Assembly (NCBI GenBank): GCA_961205875.1
Contig: OY540817.1
Location: forward strand, 16,775,001-16,839,000
Origin: Sialis fuliginosa
Lineage: Eukaryota > Arthropoda > Insecta > Megaloptera > Sialidae
Direction: 5' to 3'
DNA length: 64,000 bases
A program made the translations under genes and the position numbers. This document shows positions 11,489-25,228 of the stretch, piece by piece (positions within the stretch are counted from its first letter, which is position 1; each line of letters begins with the position of its first letter). The notes beneath the pieces are model-generated. The model saw only the letters and a list, made by a program, of their open reading frames with translations. It was not told where the DNA came from and searched no databases.

Positions 11489-14400
11489 CCGGCGCGGGTG
11501 CGGGCCGTGACGGCGATGTGGCGCAACGGGACGAACACGTGGCGCGGTGCGTGGCGCTCGAGCGCTCCTACGTGCACGAGGTGTACGAGCAGTGCCAGGA
11601 GGCGCCAACCTCGCGCCCTTGGCCGCAAGTCACACAGTTCCTGCAGGACCTAGAACCGGGTTCCATCGTTTGCGATGTCGGTAAGTACAGACAACCCGAA
11701 CAAAATAATATTGATTTAAAAAAAAAATTGGTGTGACTGTGTCGGGATGCACAGTCAAGGGATTGGCGTGAATACGTGGAATTTGGGTCCAATAAAACTC
11801 AGGCTCATGGACTGATGAATTTTTTTTGTTACACAGAAACGTTTTAATATTTCTAAAATGGATATATAATCTTGCCGTAAATTTAATCTAAATAAAGAAA
11901 TATATAACTAGTTATTTCTTATGATTTGTACAAACATAAAAATAATTCATTATTTAATATTCACAAGTGCAATCGTGGAAATACAAAATAATTTTTTTTT
12001 ATGATATCAAATTTATCACTCATTAAAACTGGTTAAATGTTTTGATGTGTACTTGTACGTCATAGATCTAATCGAGATCTATAATTTGATACCAAAACCC
12101 GCGTGGTAGCTGCTTTGAGTGTTGAGATATACTGATTTTAAATTTACACTAGCGCACAAAATTGATCTCTGTGCGTTACATCAAGTTTCTGAAATGCCCA
12201 TCCAGTATCTGACCTGAAACACTAGACGTTCTTCACGTCAAAAATTAATTAATATTAAAAACAAAACATTTCATTAATACTTGTTCTGATAACAGTATGT
12301 ATATATACAGTATAGTAAAAAATTCTAAGGAGAATCTTAAAAGTGATTTACAGGCATATTCTTATATTGTTTTCTCAATTTCAGGATGTGGTAATGGAAA
12401 ATATCTCGATATAAATCAGTCGATTTTCAATGTAGGCGTCGACCGATGTAGTAAATTAACAGAAGTGGCGAGAGAGAAAGATAATGAGGTAAGTGTGTCA
12501 AGATATTAAATTAAGGCATATTTATAAATAATTACATACATTTAATTAAGTTTATAATTTAATGTAACGTTAATGGTGGTTATATTATGGGTACCATATT
12601 GTATTTTATGATGAGATAGAATTATACAGGATGAATGAAATAGAAGTTAATGGATACATCCTTCAATTTTGATATCCTATTTCAAAGAGCTTGCAAGCTA
12701 ATAAATTTTAGTAATTTCTTTGTAATAATAAATAATACTAAAAATAAAACTTTCTAAAAAAATGTTTTTCTGCGAATTTTATTTGTGCTAATTCTGGCTA
12801 GTATTATACTCTTATGTAATAACATCATACAATGTGTAACACAAATTTCGAGAAAAATAATCTAACGTACGTTAACTTTGTTACTTATATACTTTAATAC
12901 TTAAATACATATTTTAAATATGAGGCGGTGAATTCCAAAACTCATTCGTTCCATTTAAAAAAATCGAGATTGCAGTGGATTTTGAAAGAATTTTTGAGAT
13001 TCTTTCTTATTGTAACGAGCAAAACTGATATGATAATATGAAAGAATGCTAAAAATTCTTTCAAAATCTACTGCCATCTCGATTTTTTTTAAATGGAACG
13101 AACGAGTTTTGGAACTCACCGCCTCATATATGTATATATAACAATATAATGAATAATATTTTCGTAGGTAATGATGTGCGACAACTTATCGCTACCATTC
13201 CGAGACGAGAGCTTTGACGCAGTGCTTAGCATCGCAGTGATTCACCACTTCGCGACAACAGAGAGACGAGTGTGCGCTCTTAGAGAGTTGGCGCGAGTGC
13301 TGCGGATCGGCGGCCGTCTTGTTATTTCTGTATGGGCGATGGAGCAGCGAAACCGAAAGTTCGAATCGCAGGACGTCCTAGTGCCTTGGCAGCACAACAA
13401 TAATGATAACAGTGCACAGGAGTTCGCTTCCACGACGGCGACAAATACGTCGGAGGAAGAGAATCATGTGTATGTGAATGACAGTGACACTAACCGATTG
13501 TTGAGGTAAAGAATCAAATCAGTTTAATGTAGTGTTATGCCCAGTATTATAAATAATTTTCTCGAGTGAAATTCAAATTAACTTCCAACTAACGCTATTG
13601 AGGTGTCAAATTGTTATGAAATTGCTTGATATTTTAATGCAGTGGTAATAAATGTATAATAAAATATAAATGCTATACATTTTATGAAGTATACTTGGCA
13701 ACACTTATTTTAAGTCACTGATTATACATATCTCGTATGCGTCAAGGTTATCATATGTACGATTTAATTCACTACATCTGTGTAGTCATTTATATTCAGT
13801 GCCCAGCAGATAGCTTAATAATTATATATCCATTACATTTTTGTTTTAAAAATTTCAACAATGATTATATCTTTGTTTTGTTTATTTCAGAAGTACCGCC
13901 AACGGTTTCAGAAAACGCAACCGAACACGACACAAAGGTCGACAAAACCCGAACAAAAGCTCGTCCCCGAGTAGTTCTAGTCTATCGAGTCCTAACGAAA
14001 CGTGTTACAGTTTTGTACGCAGAGCGATTCAAAAATTAGCTGGTGGCAAAAGAGGCGGGGGCAGGCATCGCCCTTGGTTCTTAGACTCATGGAACTATTG
14101 TTCTAAGGAACCAGTACAACAGAGGTATGAACCAGACGGTTGCGAAGATGAATGCGAAAATATACAAAATTTACCGATAGAGTTAAGAAGGATAGAGGAG
14201 GACGATATTTTTCAAAGTAAACAGATCCCTATCCAGAATAACAACGATCTATATAAAGGTGGTTTGAAATCTAAAAGTTTAAGCGATATTCAAACGGCGA
14301 AACAAGAATCTATAACTAGATCAAAATCAAATGCATCTACTTTAAAATGTGTGACGACATCGTCAACGGAAACTTCTTTCAATGATACGAATGAACAAGA

Positions 14401-17400
14401 ACCCATACCAAAACCTGAAATTGAAGAGCCTGTTGTACAAAAACAAAGACCAAAATTAGTTAAACAGAAAAAATCGTTAAATGAAGAAGATGGCGATGAC
14501 ATGGAAAGACCTCTGAACCAAAGAGATGTTGTTGAGGCATTGCCTGACTTTAGAATGATGCACAGTAATTACAACCATCGCAGAGGAAATGTTTTCAAAC
14601 AAAGTTCAATGAATGAAGAACTATTATCGACCGAAAGATTGGTAGAAAAAGAACGTGTACGTAAAAATATACAAAAACAAGCATCTCTAAATGAAGAACT
14701 GATTTATCGCCGATATCGCACATTGGATTCATTACGTGACTCGATATTTTCTGTATCGACTTCTAAACGATTCCAAATAATCAAAAACGGGTTCACTACG
14801 AAGTTTAAAAACTCAACGAACAATATCGAAAAAGTCGCTGGATCATCGATCAAAAACGGATTTGTAAGAATCTTGCAAGGATGGAAAACTGAGATAATTG
14901 TCCCGGATAAGAATCTAGAGGAAATTAATTCAAAATTAAATAACCAGAAGAAAGCAATCGTGACGACAATAATAGAAGAAAAGAGTACGCAAGCACATAC
15001 AGAAAGAAGGCATTCTCGGGAGGAAGGTTCGGATTCATCAAAAGACAGTAGTTTACAAAGTGATACTAGTGTAGATTCAGAAGATAGTTTTGCATCTGTG
15101 ATATTTATACCTAAACAAGAATCGCAAGAATTAACTTCCCCTACACCTCTATCACCGGCCCCGACATCGCCGCGGATTAAGTCTTCTTCTGGTCCTACTT
15201 CTCCTAGATTGAAACAGTCATCGTGTCCAACGTCACCAAGGCTGAAGCAAATGCCATTGTCAGTATATCCACTCTTCAAACAACCCAATTCACCCAAGAC
15301 AGCGCAACAACTAAAACAGGTTCCTAGTGGTGGTAAAGTGTTAATTTTCTCTCAAAGTGCTCCTTGTAAAACGGTCGTTTCACCAATATCTAAAGTCTCT
15401 GACGATTCGACAAACCACATCGTGGTGCCAAGTACGTCACCACCTAAGCAGGGAATTAAGTCGCCAGAGTTTGTGTTGGAACCTGTGGAGGAAAAAGGGG
15501 AGGAGTCTCCCGATTTATCAGAAAAAGAAACACAAAATACAAAACCAGTGCACACAACAGTGCCGACTCTACCAAGAATACTTGACAGTACTTCAAAATT
15601 AAGAAATTTAGCAGAAAAGTACAAACTACAAAAAATACCTGATTTCCGACCATCTGTGACAAGATGTTTAGCATCAGATAAAGGCAGATCTGAACGGTTG
15701 AAACAAATTAAAGATCTTTTAAGTCAAAGACCTGGCTTTGGTAGAAACACAAGGTCGCCATTTCCGATTGTCAGAAGAAGTTCGGCGCAGATCTGTGGAA
15801 AAACTGATTCGGTAGCAAAATCATTACCGAGATTGTTATCACTGGAATTATTTAATCCAGAAACCGATGATATGGACAGTGATTCTAGTGGAATTTCCTC
15901 ACCGGATTCAATAGATAGCGTAATCAGCGTCGAAGTACCGCCAAATAATAATAAAGGTAAATATATTAAAAATATTAAATTGAAAATTTTATTATTTCTC
16001 TTCTATGTGAACTAATATGTCGGTCATTTTTTACAGGTGTTCCAGTTCCAGTAATAATTTATGAAAATGAAGAACCTTTGGAGCAATCTGAAAATAAACA
16101 TATATCTAGAGATGACACTCAAGAAGATTTAATCAAATTGAATCTATTGTGCAGTCCGCAACAAGAAACACCAACCTTGTCTCCAACGGGAAAGAGTCTT
16201 CTAGAAGCTGCAGCCAACGTCGCAAGTTCCTTAGACGACGCTGTCGGCGCCGTCATTGAATCAAGTCCTAGATTAAAACGTAAGGAAATCGATTCATCGA
16301 AAGCCATGGAAGTAGTTTCTAACGATTTTAGAGAAGAGATCAATGCACGTGAAAGTGATAATGCCCAATCAAAACATAACATATTGGAATATCTGATTAA
16401 AACTAAGACTGATACTCAATTTCCGTTTGATAATTTGTGCGTAGAAAATTGTAGTGACGAACCGAAAAATATGTTCACAATGACAAATAGTAACTCCGAT
16501 AGTTGGGACAATCAGTGTTACAGACATTTAGCTGAATTCGCCGAACAAATCAGTGAAAACGTATTGAAAGAGATCGACCAGTATCAAGAAGAAAGTAAAA
16601 ACTATAAACCGTTTCCCAACTTCGAAGATTTGCAATTGGACAGGTTCAACGATCCGTATATTCACAAACTAACAGAAGACATTCAAGGATTGACTCGACT
16701 TAGTGCGGAGCTGTCCAAAGAACGGCACATGTATCTGACGAAAATAAACAGTGAGTTATATAACAGTAACAAATTAAAAAGTCAAGATATTACTATGAAA
16801 AACAAAAACGCAGAAAAGATAAATTGTGATAGTGACGTTAATATAAATAGCACAGTTTTAACAGAAAACGTGAGTGAGAGTAAAGTTAGTGTAGCACAAA
16901 AACAATCTTTAAATTTAAACGATTTATCAAGAAATGTAAAAAGTAAATCATCATCGTTAAGGACTCCCGACCAAGAGATTTTTACTAGTGAAAATAATTT
17001 AAGTAGTGTTAATGAACAGGGTTCCAATACATATGGGTTAAAATGTAGAGAAATTTCTAATGTAGATAGTGAAAAGTTAGATAAATTCAATTCCTTAGAT
17101 AACCTGTTAGTGAGAACGGCTCAGCTGATCCCTGGCCTGTCTCAAGAATCCACCGATACGGGCGATATCTCAGAGCGCACGAATAGCAGCGAGTGCAGTC
17201 GCGGAGACTCGCGGCTCGATACAGCGACGACGGACGGCGGCAGTACGGCGTCGCTAAGCTCGTGCAAGGACTGGATCCGCCCCAGGAAGCTAGCGGATGG
17301 ACGCTCGTCCTCTGAGGACGCGACCGAGGCACGTCGCAGCCCTCTGGTCCGGCAGCATGCGTCCGTGCAAGAACCGCTAGAGGTGGACCAAGCAGGCGGG

Positions 17401-17616
17401 CTTAACGTGTCCCTTAGCGATACATCGCAGGAGTCGCTGCCGTCAGACTCGGGCGGCGGCGCCATTACGTACCACAGATACTACCACGTCTTCAGGGAGG
17501 GCGAACTCGACCAGCTCATCGAGAACTACGTGGATAACCTGCACATCATCAAGTCCTACTACGACCACGCCAGCTGGTGCGTCGTCGCCGAGAAGGTCCA
17601 GGTCTGGACCATCTGA
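11485..17616 (+). CDS. TRMT9B: TRMT9B/fid-like tRNA methyltransferase 9 homologue, 5 coding exons
   Basis: Coding exons are 11485-11680, 12385-12488, 13168-13505, 13891-15956 and 16037-17616. All junctions are GT-AG and phases agree, giving 1,427 codons plus TGA. Residues 1-~175 carry the class I SAM-dependent methyltransferase core of the Trm9/ALKBH8/TRMT9B family: SAM motif VCDVGCGNGKY (63-72), [20 protein letters not shown] (105-124) with IHHF after it, and [18 protein letters not shown] (143-160). The last ~48 residues ([10 protein letters not shown]...[12 protein letters not shown]) match the family C-terminus, so the fold is completed only at the end. Between lie about 1,200 low-complexity, Ser/Lys/Glu-rich residues. 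Trm9 and ALKBH8 methylate wobble-uridine side chains of tRNA; TRMT9B-type proteins are a divergent animal branch, linked in flies to synaptic growth. Family membership is firm; catalytic activity is not shown here. A MITE sits in the second coding intron. Confidence 0.93.
11990..12240. repeat. Dispersed ~230-bp repeat, partner at 52865-53095
   Basis: Within the first coding intron of TRMT9B, TTAAAACTGGTTAAA, CATAGATCTAATCGAGATCT, CCGCGTGGTAGCT, GCGTTACATCAAGTTTCTGA and AATGCCCA are in the same order as at 52865-53095, at roughly 80-85% identity by eye. Size and lack of coding suggest a SINE, but I see no tRNA-type A and B boxes, so the class is open. Confidence 0.65.
12921..13126. mobile_element. 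TGAGGCGGTG-family MITE in a TRMT9B intron
   Basis: The ends TGAGGCGGTG and CACCGCCTCA are perfect inverted repeats. TA lies outside each (12919-12920, 13127-13128). The arms share TCATTCGTTCCATTT and TTTTGAAAGAATTTTT with the copy at 9481-9673. It lies only about 40 bp upstream of the acceptor of TRMT9B coding exon 3 (13168), so it could affect branch-point choice or intron folding. Confidence 0.85.
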
Positions 17617-20071
17617 CCTGTCTGCATTCTGGGGCAGTTTCAATATAAGGCTGAAATTATTCATCCTTCCATAAAATATTTTTGGCTTATAGGTGATTTT
17701 TTCAGTGGCTCAATTTAATTAAGTATGTAATATAAAAGAGATAAATATTTTAAATACTTCCTTATTCAGATAATTGATTGTTTAAAGTGATTTTCTATTT
17801 TGATGCTTTAAATAATGGCCTAAAATATTTTATAAAATTATTACTAAGAAATATTAAAAATTAATTAATACCGTTTTTTTATGTGAAAGTTGATATGCGT
17901 ACTAATTATTGTCCATCTTAATAAATATAATAATTCTCTGAGTAAGGACTAGTAGTATATGAAATTAAATATCAACTAAAAACACAACAATTGTTTGGAA
18001 TATGCAATGATATTGATTATAGTACCAAAAAAAGTAAAAATAAAAATAAAAAAATTATCGCATATTATGCTAACAAAATATGGAAGTGTGCTTAAAATAA
18101 TTCATTCGGTTAGAAAACATAAACTATAAACATTATTGTTTCAGTCCATATCATAACATAGGATATAAAATATAAATTAAATAATATATATACCTACATA
18201 GCCAAATAGTTATTACATTAGCATTATAAATATATACATATTGTTGGTATTTCTTCAGACAATAATTATGTTTTACTCTTAACTTTAATATTGGATTTTT
18301 ATAAATCGTGTGTATACTTCATTTTGAAAAAAAAATTCTTTAATTAGCACAGGAGTCGGCAACCTTTTTTGAGTGAAGTGCCGTTTTTGAAATTATATTT
18401 ATTATTAAATTAAATTAATTACGAAGCCGAAATAAATTTATTTCTTTTACTCTTTTTACTATAAGTAAAGAGCCGCAACTATTCATTCAAAAAGTCGCAG
18501 ATTGTCGACTGTTGAATTAGCATATTTGGGTCTATATTTAGATAACAAATAAACAATTGCTTTAAAATTGAAGATCTACCACTTCAAACAGAGACGGACT
18601 TATCATTTATCAAATGTATCATATATTATACCTATATTTATAGAGAAGATGAAAAAAATTTATACGAATATTATTAACAAAATTAAAAATAAATTATAAC
18701 ACATAAAAAATAGTAACATAGGCGGTAATTCCAAACTATTTTAAATAGCTGTAACAATTTTGTGTCTAATAAAAAAATAAGTGCAAAAGAAATATTGGAA
18801 TCACGACGTCTCCAGAACATTTTAATTTTTGAAAGGGGCGATCAAAGTATGACAATTTCATTTAGCAGATACGTGAAAAATTGTTTTATTTATTGATACG
18901 TATTCTGTTTTTAATATTTAAAAAATTAAATAAATTATTTAGGTAAACTGTTTAATTAGTTTAGTTATTATAGCATTTTTAATCATTATACTTCAACTGT
19001 CATTTCCCAAAATACGTTCTTTCAATTTTGATTTTCATTCACCATCTTATATTTTTGGATATTTTTTAAATTGTATTATTAAAATGAATCGCGAGTCCGA
19101 CCGTAACTTTGAACCCTAACTACAACTTCTACATTTTTTGTAAACATTTGTTTTGTCGACAGTCATTCCAAAGTTTAATTTGTACTATTATTTTTTTAAT
19201 TGAACACTAAATTTTTGCGACTGTTTAAAATAGCATAAAATTGCCCATAGTTGAAATATATAAACACATATTTTACAGTTGTCCGTTGCTGATTTGATAA
19301 TGCTAAGACACGAGATTAAATAAAACCTTTTCATATATAATATTTAAATTATATTTTTTAAGATAAACTAAGTGATTAGTTGTGAATAGGCCAGCAGATA
19401 GTTAAACTAATGGACAGTATTACTGATATAATATTCCTGTAATCTTTATTACATCAACAGAAAATATTTTAAGAGAATTGCAATATCTTCTCAGATATAA
19501 CAATTAAAGCTGTTGTAATATATTAGAAGGCCAAATTGCTTAACACTAGTTTTCCTAAATATTATACAAAACTATATGAACGCGTGATTGTACACTTACA
19601 ATAAAATAAATATACATTTTGTTATTTAATTAATTTATAAATTAGTTAATACAATATCTTATTTTAAGTAGTCTAATATTCATTCAAGACATACAAATTA
19701 ATATTCCTATATACAGAGGTGGCTGAATTATTAGAAATTAGATGAAAAATCATTTTCAGTCTGAATTTTTAATATGAGATTCTGATCACAATTTAACATC
19801 ACCGCAACAACATTCAGCATGCAAAATATCTTAATGACGAAGTATTGCAGATGTATATAGATAAACTGAAGCTACTAATTAAAACTTGATATAAATGTTA
19901 AACATACAAAAATTAAGGGCACTTATTTTGTATACGTGCCCGTCGTAGATTCAAGTGATAATACGAAACTAAATTACAAAAGTTATTTGATATTATAATA
20001 TCTACAAAACAGCAGAACCCAAATAAAATTGATAAAAAAATTGATCTGCAGTGATTAAATAAGATCTTGAT

Positions 20072-20220
20072 AGCATTTTGAGACAAGATCATATTTGGAG
20101 ACCTGCAAAGATCTGCACTGTTTGAATCTCTATCACGATCTACAACGATCTTTAGAGATCTTTGTAGATCGTTGTAGATCCAGTGAAAAAATATTATTTT
20201 GTCTCAAAATGCAGATCCTT
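20072..20220. repeat. GATC-rich imperfect palindrome
   Basis: The outer arms GCATTTTGAGACAAGATCAT and TATTATTTTGTCTCAAAATG are inverted. The inner arms GATCTACAACGATCT and AGATCGTTGTAGATC are a perfect 15-bp pair around a 14-bp loop. At least eight GATC tetramers occur in the span. It is probably the core of a small foldback transposon; no target duplication was identified. Confidence 0.55.
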
Positions 20221-22370
20221 CCAAGACCTGATTTGAGCTATTAAACTTAAATAATTTGATTTCACTGGGCAAACAAAAGTTGTGAGTTAAAATGAATTAA
20301 GATAATTTGTCTGCCTCTGTCTCTATATAAAAATAATATCAAATTTTCAAATTCTACAAACTCAATTAGTACAGTAATGGACCAAAAGAAATCATTGACG
20401 ATCATAGTAGTTTTGACGTAGGACATAAACACAAAAATGCTATGATAATAGGTAATGTAACAAGAAAAAAATTCAAAAGACCCTGCACAAATCTTATGGG
20501 AAATGGATTCCAGTCAATTTGGACTTAAATTGTAGTATAGTATCGATCAAGTATACGGTATAAAAATCTCATGTTGAATAACTTGAAAACTATCTACAAT
20601 TTATACCAAATCGACTAGTATCCATTTTTATGGGATCCTTTTTATGTGCAAAGTTTCCTGTGTGAGAAAATCATTATACTGCAAATTAAATATTTTGTTG
20701 TTAAATATATTTAGAGAGAAACAAAGAAATAATTTTTCTAATAATTATAGAAATTATCAATACACATTGTAAATATATGCATATTGCATTTAGAAATATC
20801 AGAGATTCTAGCATTGGTGAAAACAGTTAAATAATCTAATAAAACAATTAAACGATTAAATTTAAAATATTGTATATAATAGGCACATATATAATATATT
20901 CATTTAATTAAAAAGTAAATACGTATTGTAAACTACATGCAATCAGATTTTTTATCATTTGATATTAACAGTACTTTAGAATTGTAGTTTATATATAAAA
21001 GTAATTAAAACAAAATTAATAAAGTTAATATAAAATATATAAGTGAAAAAAATCAATTTGCATAGATATAAGATAACATATTACAGAAAAAAAACACCAA
21101 TTTTATTTCAAATATCATATCATCCATATGTATATATTTCATTATGTTTTTACGCCATGTAAATATGTACATATATACTTATTTTCAATACAAATAAGAT
21201 ATTAGAAAGCACCAAATCAAATTACTCATTTAATACTGAAAAATCATTCATTCAGATATAATATTAAAACATTCGCTAACAGCAAAGATTATCAGAATAA
21301 AATCATAATCTTCTTTCACACATCCAAAAAAGATATTCTGAAAATCTTACTGTCTGGGTTTAAAAAACTTAGGTTTGCACAAATTAGAATCAAGTTATAT
21401 TACTTTTAATTTATCATAGACATTTAGACATGGATTGTACATTTTGGTACACATAAGTGAAGGTAGAGATATAACCCAACGCATACTCTATCTTTGTTAC
21501 ACTCATGTTTAACCAATTACCCAACGCATGCTCTATCTCTTTCTTTTGTAACGACTCTGTTTTCGAATCAAAGTGGTCCATGCTCTATGTCTATGGTTTT
21601 TATACAGGCCCCGGCATAAGTCAATTAACGCAGCCAGAAAACAAAACCTTGCGGGTCCGGCAACACTATCTGTATGCTCTTCTTTTCTTTTTGCAAATCT
21701 GTTATCTGACTTATACCGGGCACTGTATATATTTTTTTAGATTCACTAGTTACAGTAACACGTTTGTAAGTGTACAATCATCAAAGTTGGTAATACTGAC
21801 AAATAATTAACATAAATAACTTTTAAAATATTGCAGTGCTTTCAGAGAGAGAAATATTTAGTATTTAGTTATGTAAATGTAAAATTAATATAAGAATCCA
21901 CCTAAATGAATTGTTTGCTGCGAAAAAGATAGGTGAAAGTACAACAAAAATTGGTTACACATATGAGATTTAAAAACTTAATATTATATTTCAAGTTTTG
22001 TAAAATGTATCAGACAGCACTTTGCGGAATGAGGGATTTATTTTAAATGGTAAAGTATACACAAATTGGGATTTTTAATGTACCTAACATCTAATTATTG
22101 TATTGCCATTAGAATAAAATTGTAATTTAATCTCTTAAGGTGCAACTAACAATAACTGTTTGGATACTTTATTATTTTATACTAATTGTAATGCGCAGTT
22201 TTGCATTTATTTACATATTTCGAAATCAAATCATTTTCATTTTTATACATTTGTATCATAAAATACTAATTGTAAATTTTTGTTAATACGTGCCTGACCT
22301 AATTATTCAATATAAATTCTTGGTTTATATAGATAATCCAACTACTTTTTATTATTTTTATCAGAAAGTA

Positions 22371-22440
22371 AGGTACTGGCACCAGTCTTGGCAGCTTTAA
22401 GAGCTAGGTATACTGTAACATAACAAAAATTTCGGCCTTT
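22371..22440. repeat. Solo left end of the AGGTACTGG MITE family
   Basis: AGGTACTGGCACCAGTCTTG, preceded by TA and followed by GCAGCTTTAAGAGC and TTTACTGT-like sequence, matches the end of the elements at 10682 and 33812. The rest of the element is not recognisable. Confidence 0.6.
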
Positions 22441-24919
22441 TGAAAATTCCTTATATGAAGTTAAAATGCAAAAATATTAAAAATAATCCATTGCACATTT
22501 ATATCACATTATTTAGCTATTTTTGCTGGCACTAATCCTGACGCCACATTTAATGGGTAAACAAAGTTAAAAACATTATTTATTGAACCTTGATTTATTA
22601 TTTAAAAAAAGAACACATTTCACACCCACATCGCAATCACAATACAATTTTTTTTTCTCTAAATTACAATCTTTTTTATTTTTCGCCAGACACAACATTA
22701 CCAGTGGCGTAACCAGATTTTTTATGGGGTGGGGCAATTAACAAGCAAAGGTGACATTACAGACTACAGATATATTTTATGGTGTAACTAACTGTCCCCC
22801 ATTGAACGTAAAACTTATTATAGATACTGTAATGTAATGTTTCTCAACCTATTGGGCGCGCCCTCAGGGGGAGGCGCAAAATTATTTTTTTTCCTTTATA
22901 AAGTAAAGAGGGCGCCACAAATCTAATATTAAAAGAAAGTTGAGAAACCTTATAAAGTAATAAAGCGTTGTTAAAAATTAATTTTCTTTTCTTTAGCCCC
23001 ATTTCACAACGTTCCACTCGATAGATTTGTTTTTTTTTAAATAAAACTTGAAATATAATTTCGTTAGAGTGCTTATTTTGTAATTATAATGCTAAGAGTT
23101 TCTCTGTTTGTATAGCATCCGATTTATTGTAAATAGTATATTATATCAACTGTTATTTATGTACAATTTAAAATGGTAGTTACGTTTGGAATGGGATCCA
23201 AGTTATTATGTCAACGTAAAGTATATAATTTAAACTGTCATTAACATACAACTTTGTGCCTCTCTTGATTCGGTACTCAAGACCTTTTTGATATTTACTA
23301 AACCTATATTATTATTATTAGATAAAATAAATAATTGTACCCTGGATTTTTGAACCAGCATAAAAATGTATTACAAATAAACTCAAATCTGGATTTGAAA
23401 TGTTGTGTTCAACAAATAAAAATATTTATTGGAAATGTCTTGTCTTCTATTTCATACTCACCATTATTCAGAAGCTAAATCAATCAAGGAAAAGCGTTAT
23501 TTTTTAAATATAGTAAAGGTAAAAATTTTGTAATTTTAATTAACTGAACATTAATTAATGTTCTATCAAATCAATAGCAATCAATGTATAAGCAAATTTT
23601 TAAAATGTTTAAAAGAAGTGGAGGTTCTCTTTCGTCAAATTGCATATTATACTGTATACTTCAGAAAAATAGCTATATTTTTTTTTCTTATGCATAGTAT
23701 TAAATAAGTTTCTTCAGCTATTTAATGGTATTATGTTATCCGCGAAAAATAAATTTGCAGACTAGTTATGAGCAAAAAAGCTAAGGGGTTATCTTACAAA
23801 CCTTTCCCCTATAAGATTTAATAAAAAGTTCTTGCTTTTTAGATTCCCTTTTCTGTAATAAACAATAAGAAATATTTTTATTATGAAAACAAGTCTGACT
23901 GTTATTAAAAGTTTATTCAAAATCAATATGAAAACAAATTTTTTAATAGTTACAAAATATAAATTATTAGTAGATTAGCAAACGATATACAATAATTAAA
24001 AATATTCTATTATTCTTATTATAATGAGAATTAAATTTTATATAATTATAATGATCAATAATAAAAAATAAGATATCTTTCAACTTTTTCAGTCTCATTT
24101 TATTTACATTTTTAAAATAAAAGTTTTTCTTGCTATTGTCAATATTTCTTGAAACTTGTTAACATCATACAACAATATTCATTATTTTACAACTTTATTT
24201 CTTCATTATTTATTTCTAAACGAGTCTTCTTTTTCCAATATCGCAAAAAAATATCAGAATTGAATTTTTAACAGTTTTGTGACAAGTTCAACAATTACCA
24301 AATATTCATAGTTATCTCCTATCTGAATGCAGCAACAACTAATAACTTTTTAAAACTATTTAATTTCACTGGTATCAGATATTAAATTTTCTGGTATCTT
24401 TCAATGTGATATATTATTATTATTTTAAATGGAAAATTCAAACAGTTGGTTACATTCAAATGAACATAGGAACAGATCAACTTCATTTATTACATATATT
24501 TTTATGAAGATAGCATGAATTGAGTTAATGGCTTTTTCTTAGATTAGAAAAGACTATGGATACATAACAATTAATGCTAGTCCATATATGAAACTGCTAC
24601 CAAAATTTTACGGCAGGCATCTTTTCTTAAATGTCACTTTAGTTATTTCCATGCATATTATCCCAGAGGCGTCAATTGAAATTTATAATATGCAAATATG
24701 CTTTAAATTACAATTGAATTTAGTATGTATGAGAGATGATAGTTCCAAATAGACATTTCTCTGTTAATTAATTACCACTGAAATACTTTTAAAGACAATA
24801 TAAAACATTTATTATTAATTCATTTTATAATTCAAAACAATTAATATTTATTTTAAAATTCGAATGATACGCCAATGACTCGTGGAGCGATATGGTAACC
24901 AGAAATCAATGTTCTATAA

Positions 24920-25069
24920 CAGCGGTCTACTGAACTTTATGAAACATATTTGGCATAAATTAGAGTACTTTTACATTTCTATTTACCAACGACCTTCTTT
25001 GTTTTTCTGTCAGAAGGGGATCCCTGAAAAATAGTTGTTCAAAAGACCACATAAGTTTAAGAACCGCTG
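24920..25069. mobile_element. 150-bp hAT MITE downstream of TOP3B
   Basis: The left end CAGCGGTCTACTGAACTTTA pairs with the right end, read in reverse complement as CAGCGGTTCTTAAACTTATG, the typical hAT pattern. The flanks TTCTATAA (24912-24919) and TTCTATTA (25070-25077) are an 8-bp target duplication with one mismatch. It lies about 160 bp beyond the TOP3B stop codon and could fall in its 3' UTR. Confidence 0.8.
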
Positions 25070-25228
25070 TTCTATTATATCTCCATAAAAATGATAACGT
25101 TTTCCAATATCAGACATTCATTATTTTTTTTTTTTTAATTTCCATATTTGATGTTATGATGGATATTATTTGAAACAGTTGACACAAACATTTAATATTA
25201 TTTCTTTATAACAACCATTATTTTAACA

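Larger units (their letters stand above)
17617..24919. other. Intergenic AT-rich DNA between convergent TRMT9B and TOP3B
   Basis: No gene is visible in about 7.3 kb. An AATAAA at 17920-17925 could serve as the TRMT9B polyadenylation signal. Transposon traces are: a CAGGAGTCGGCAACC hAT-like end at 18350, a GATC-rich palindrome at 20.1 kb, a MITE end at 22371, a CAGTGGCGTAACCAG hAT-like end at 22702, and a short inverted pair TTTCTCAAC/GTTGAGAAA at about 22840-22950. A short imperfect duplication (CCCAACGCATRCTCTATCT) occurs at 21476-21540. Confidence 0.5.

Noticed and set aside
14290..17664. Several minus-strand open frames across TRMT9B exons 4 and 5
   Set aside because: They are antisense shadows of a continuous, family-matching coding exon pair and show no family similarity of their own.
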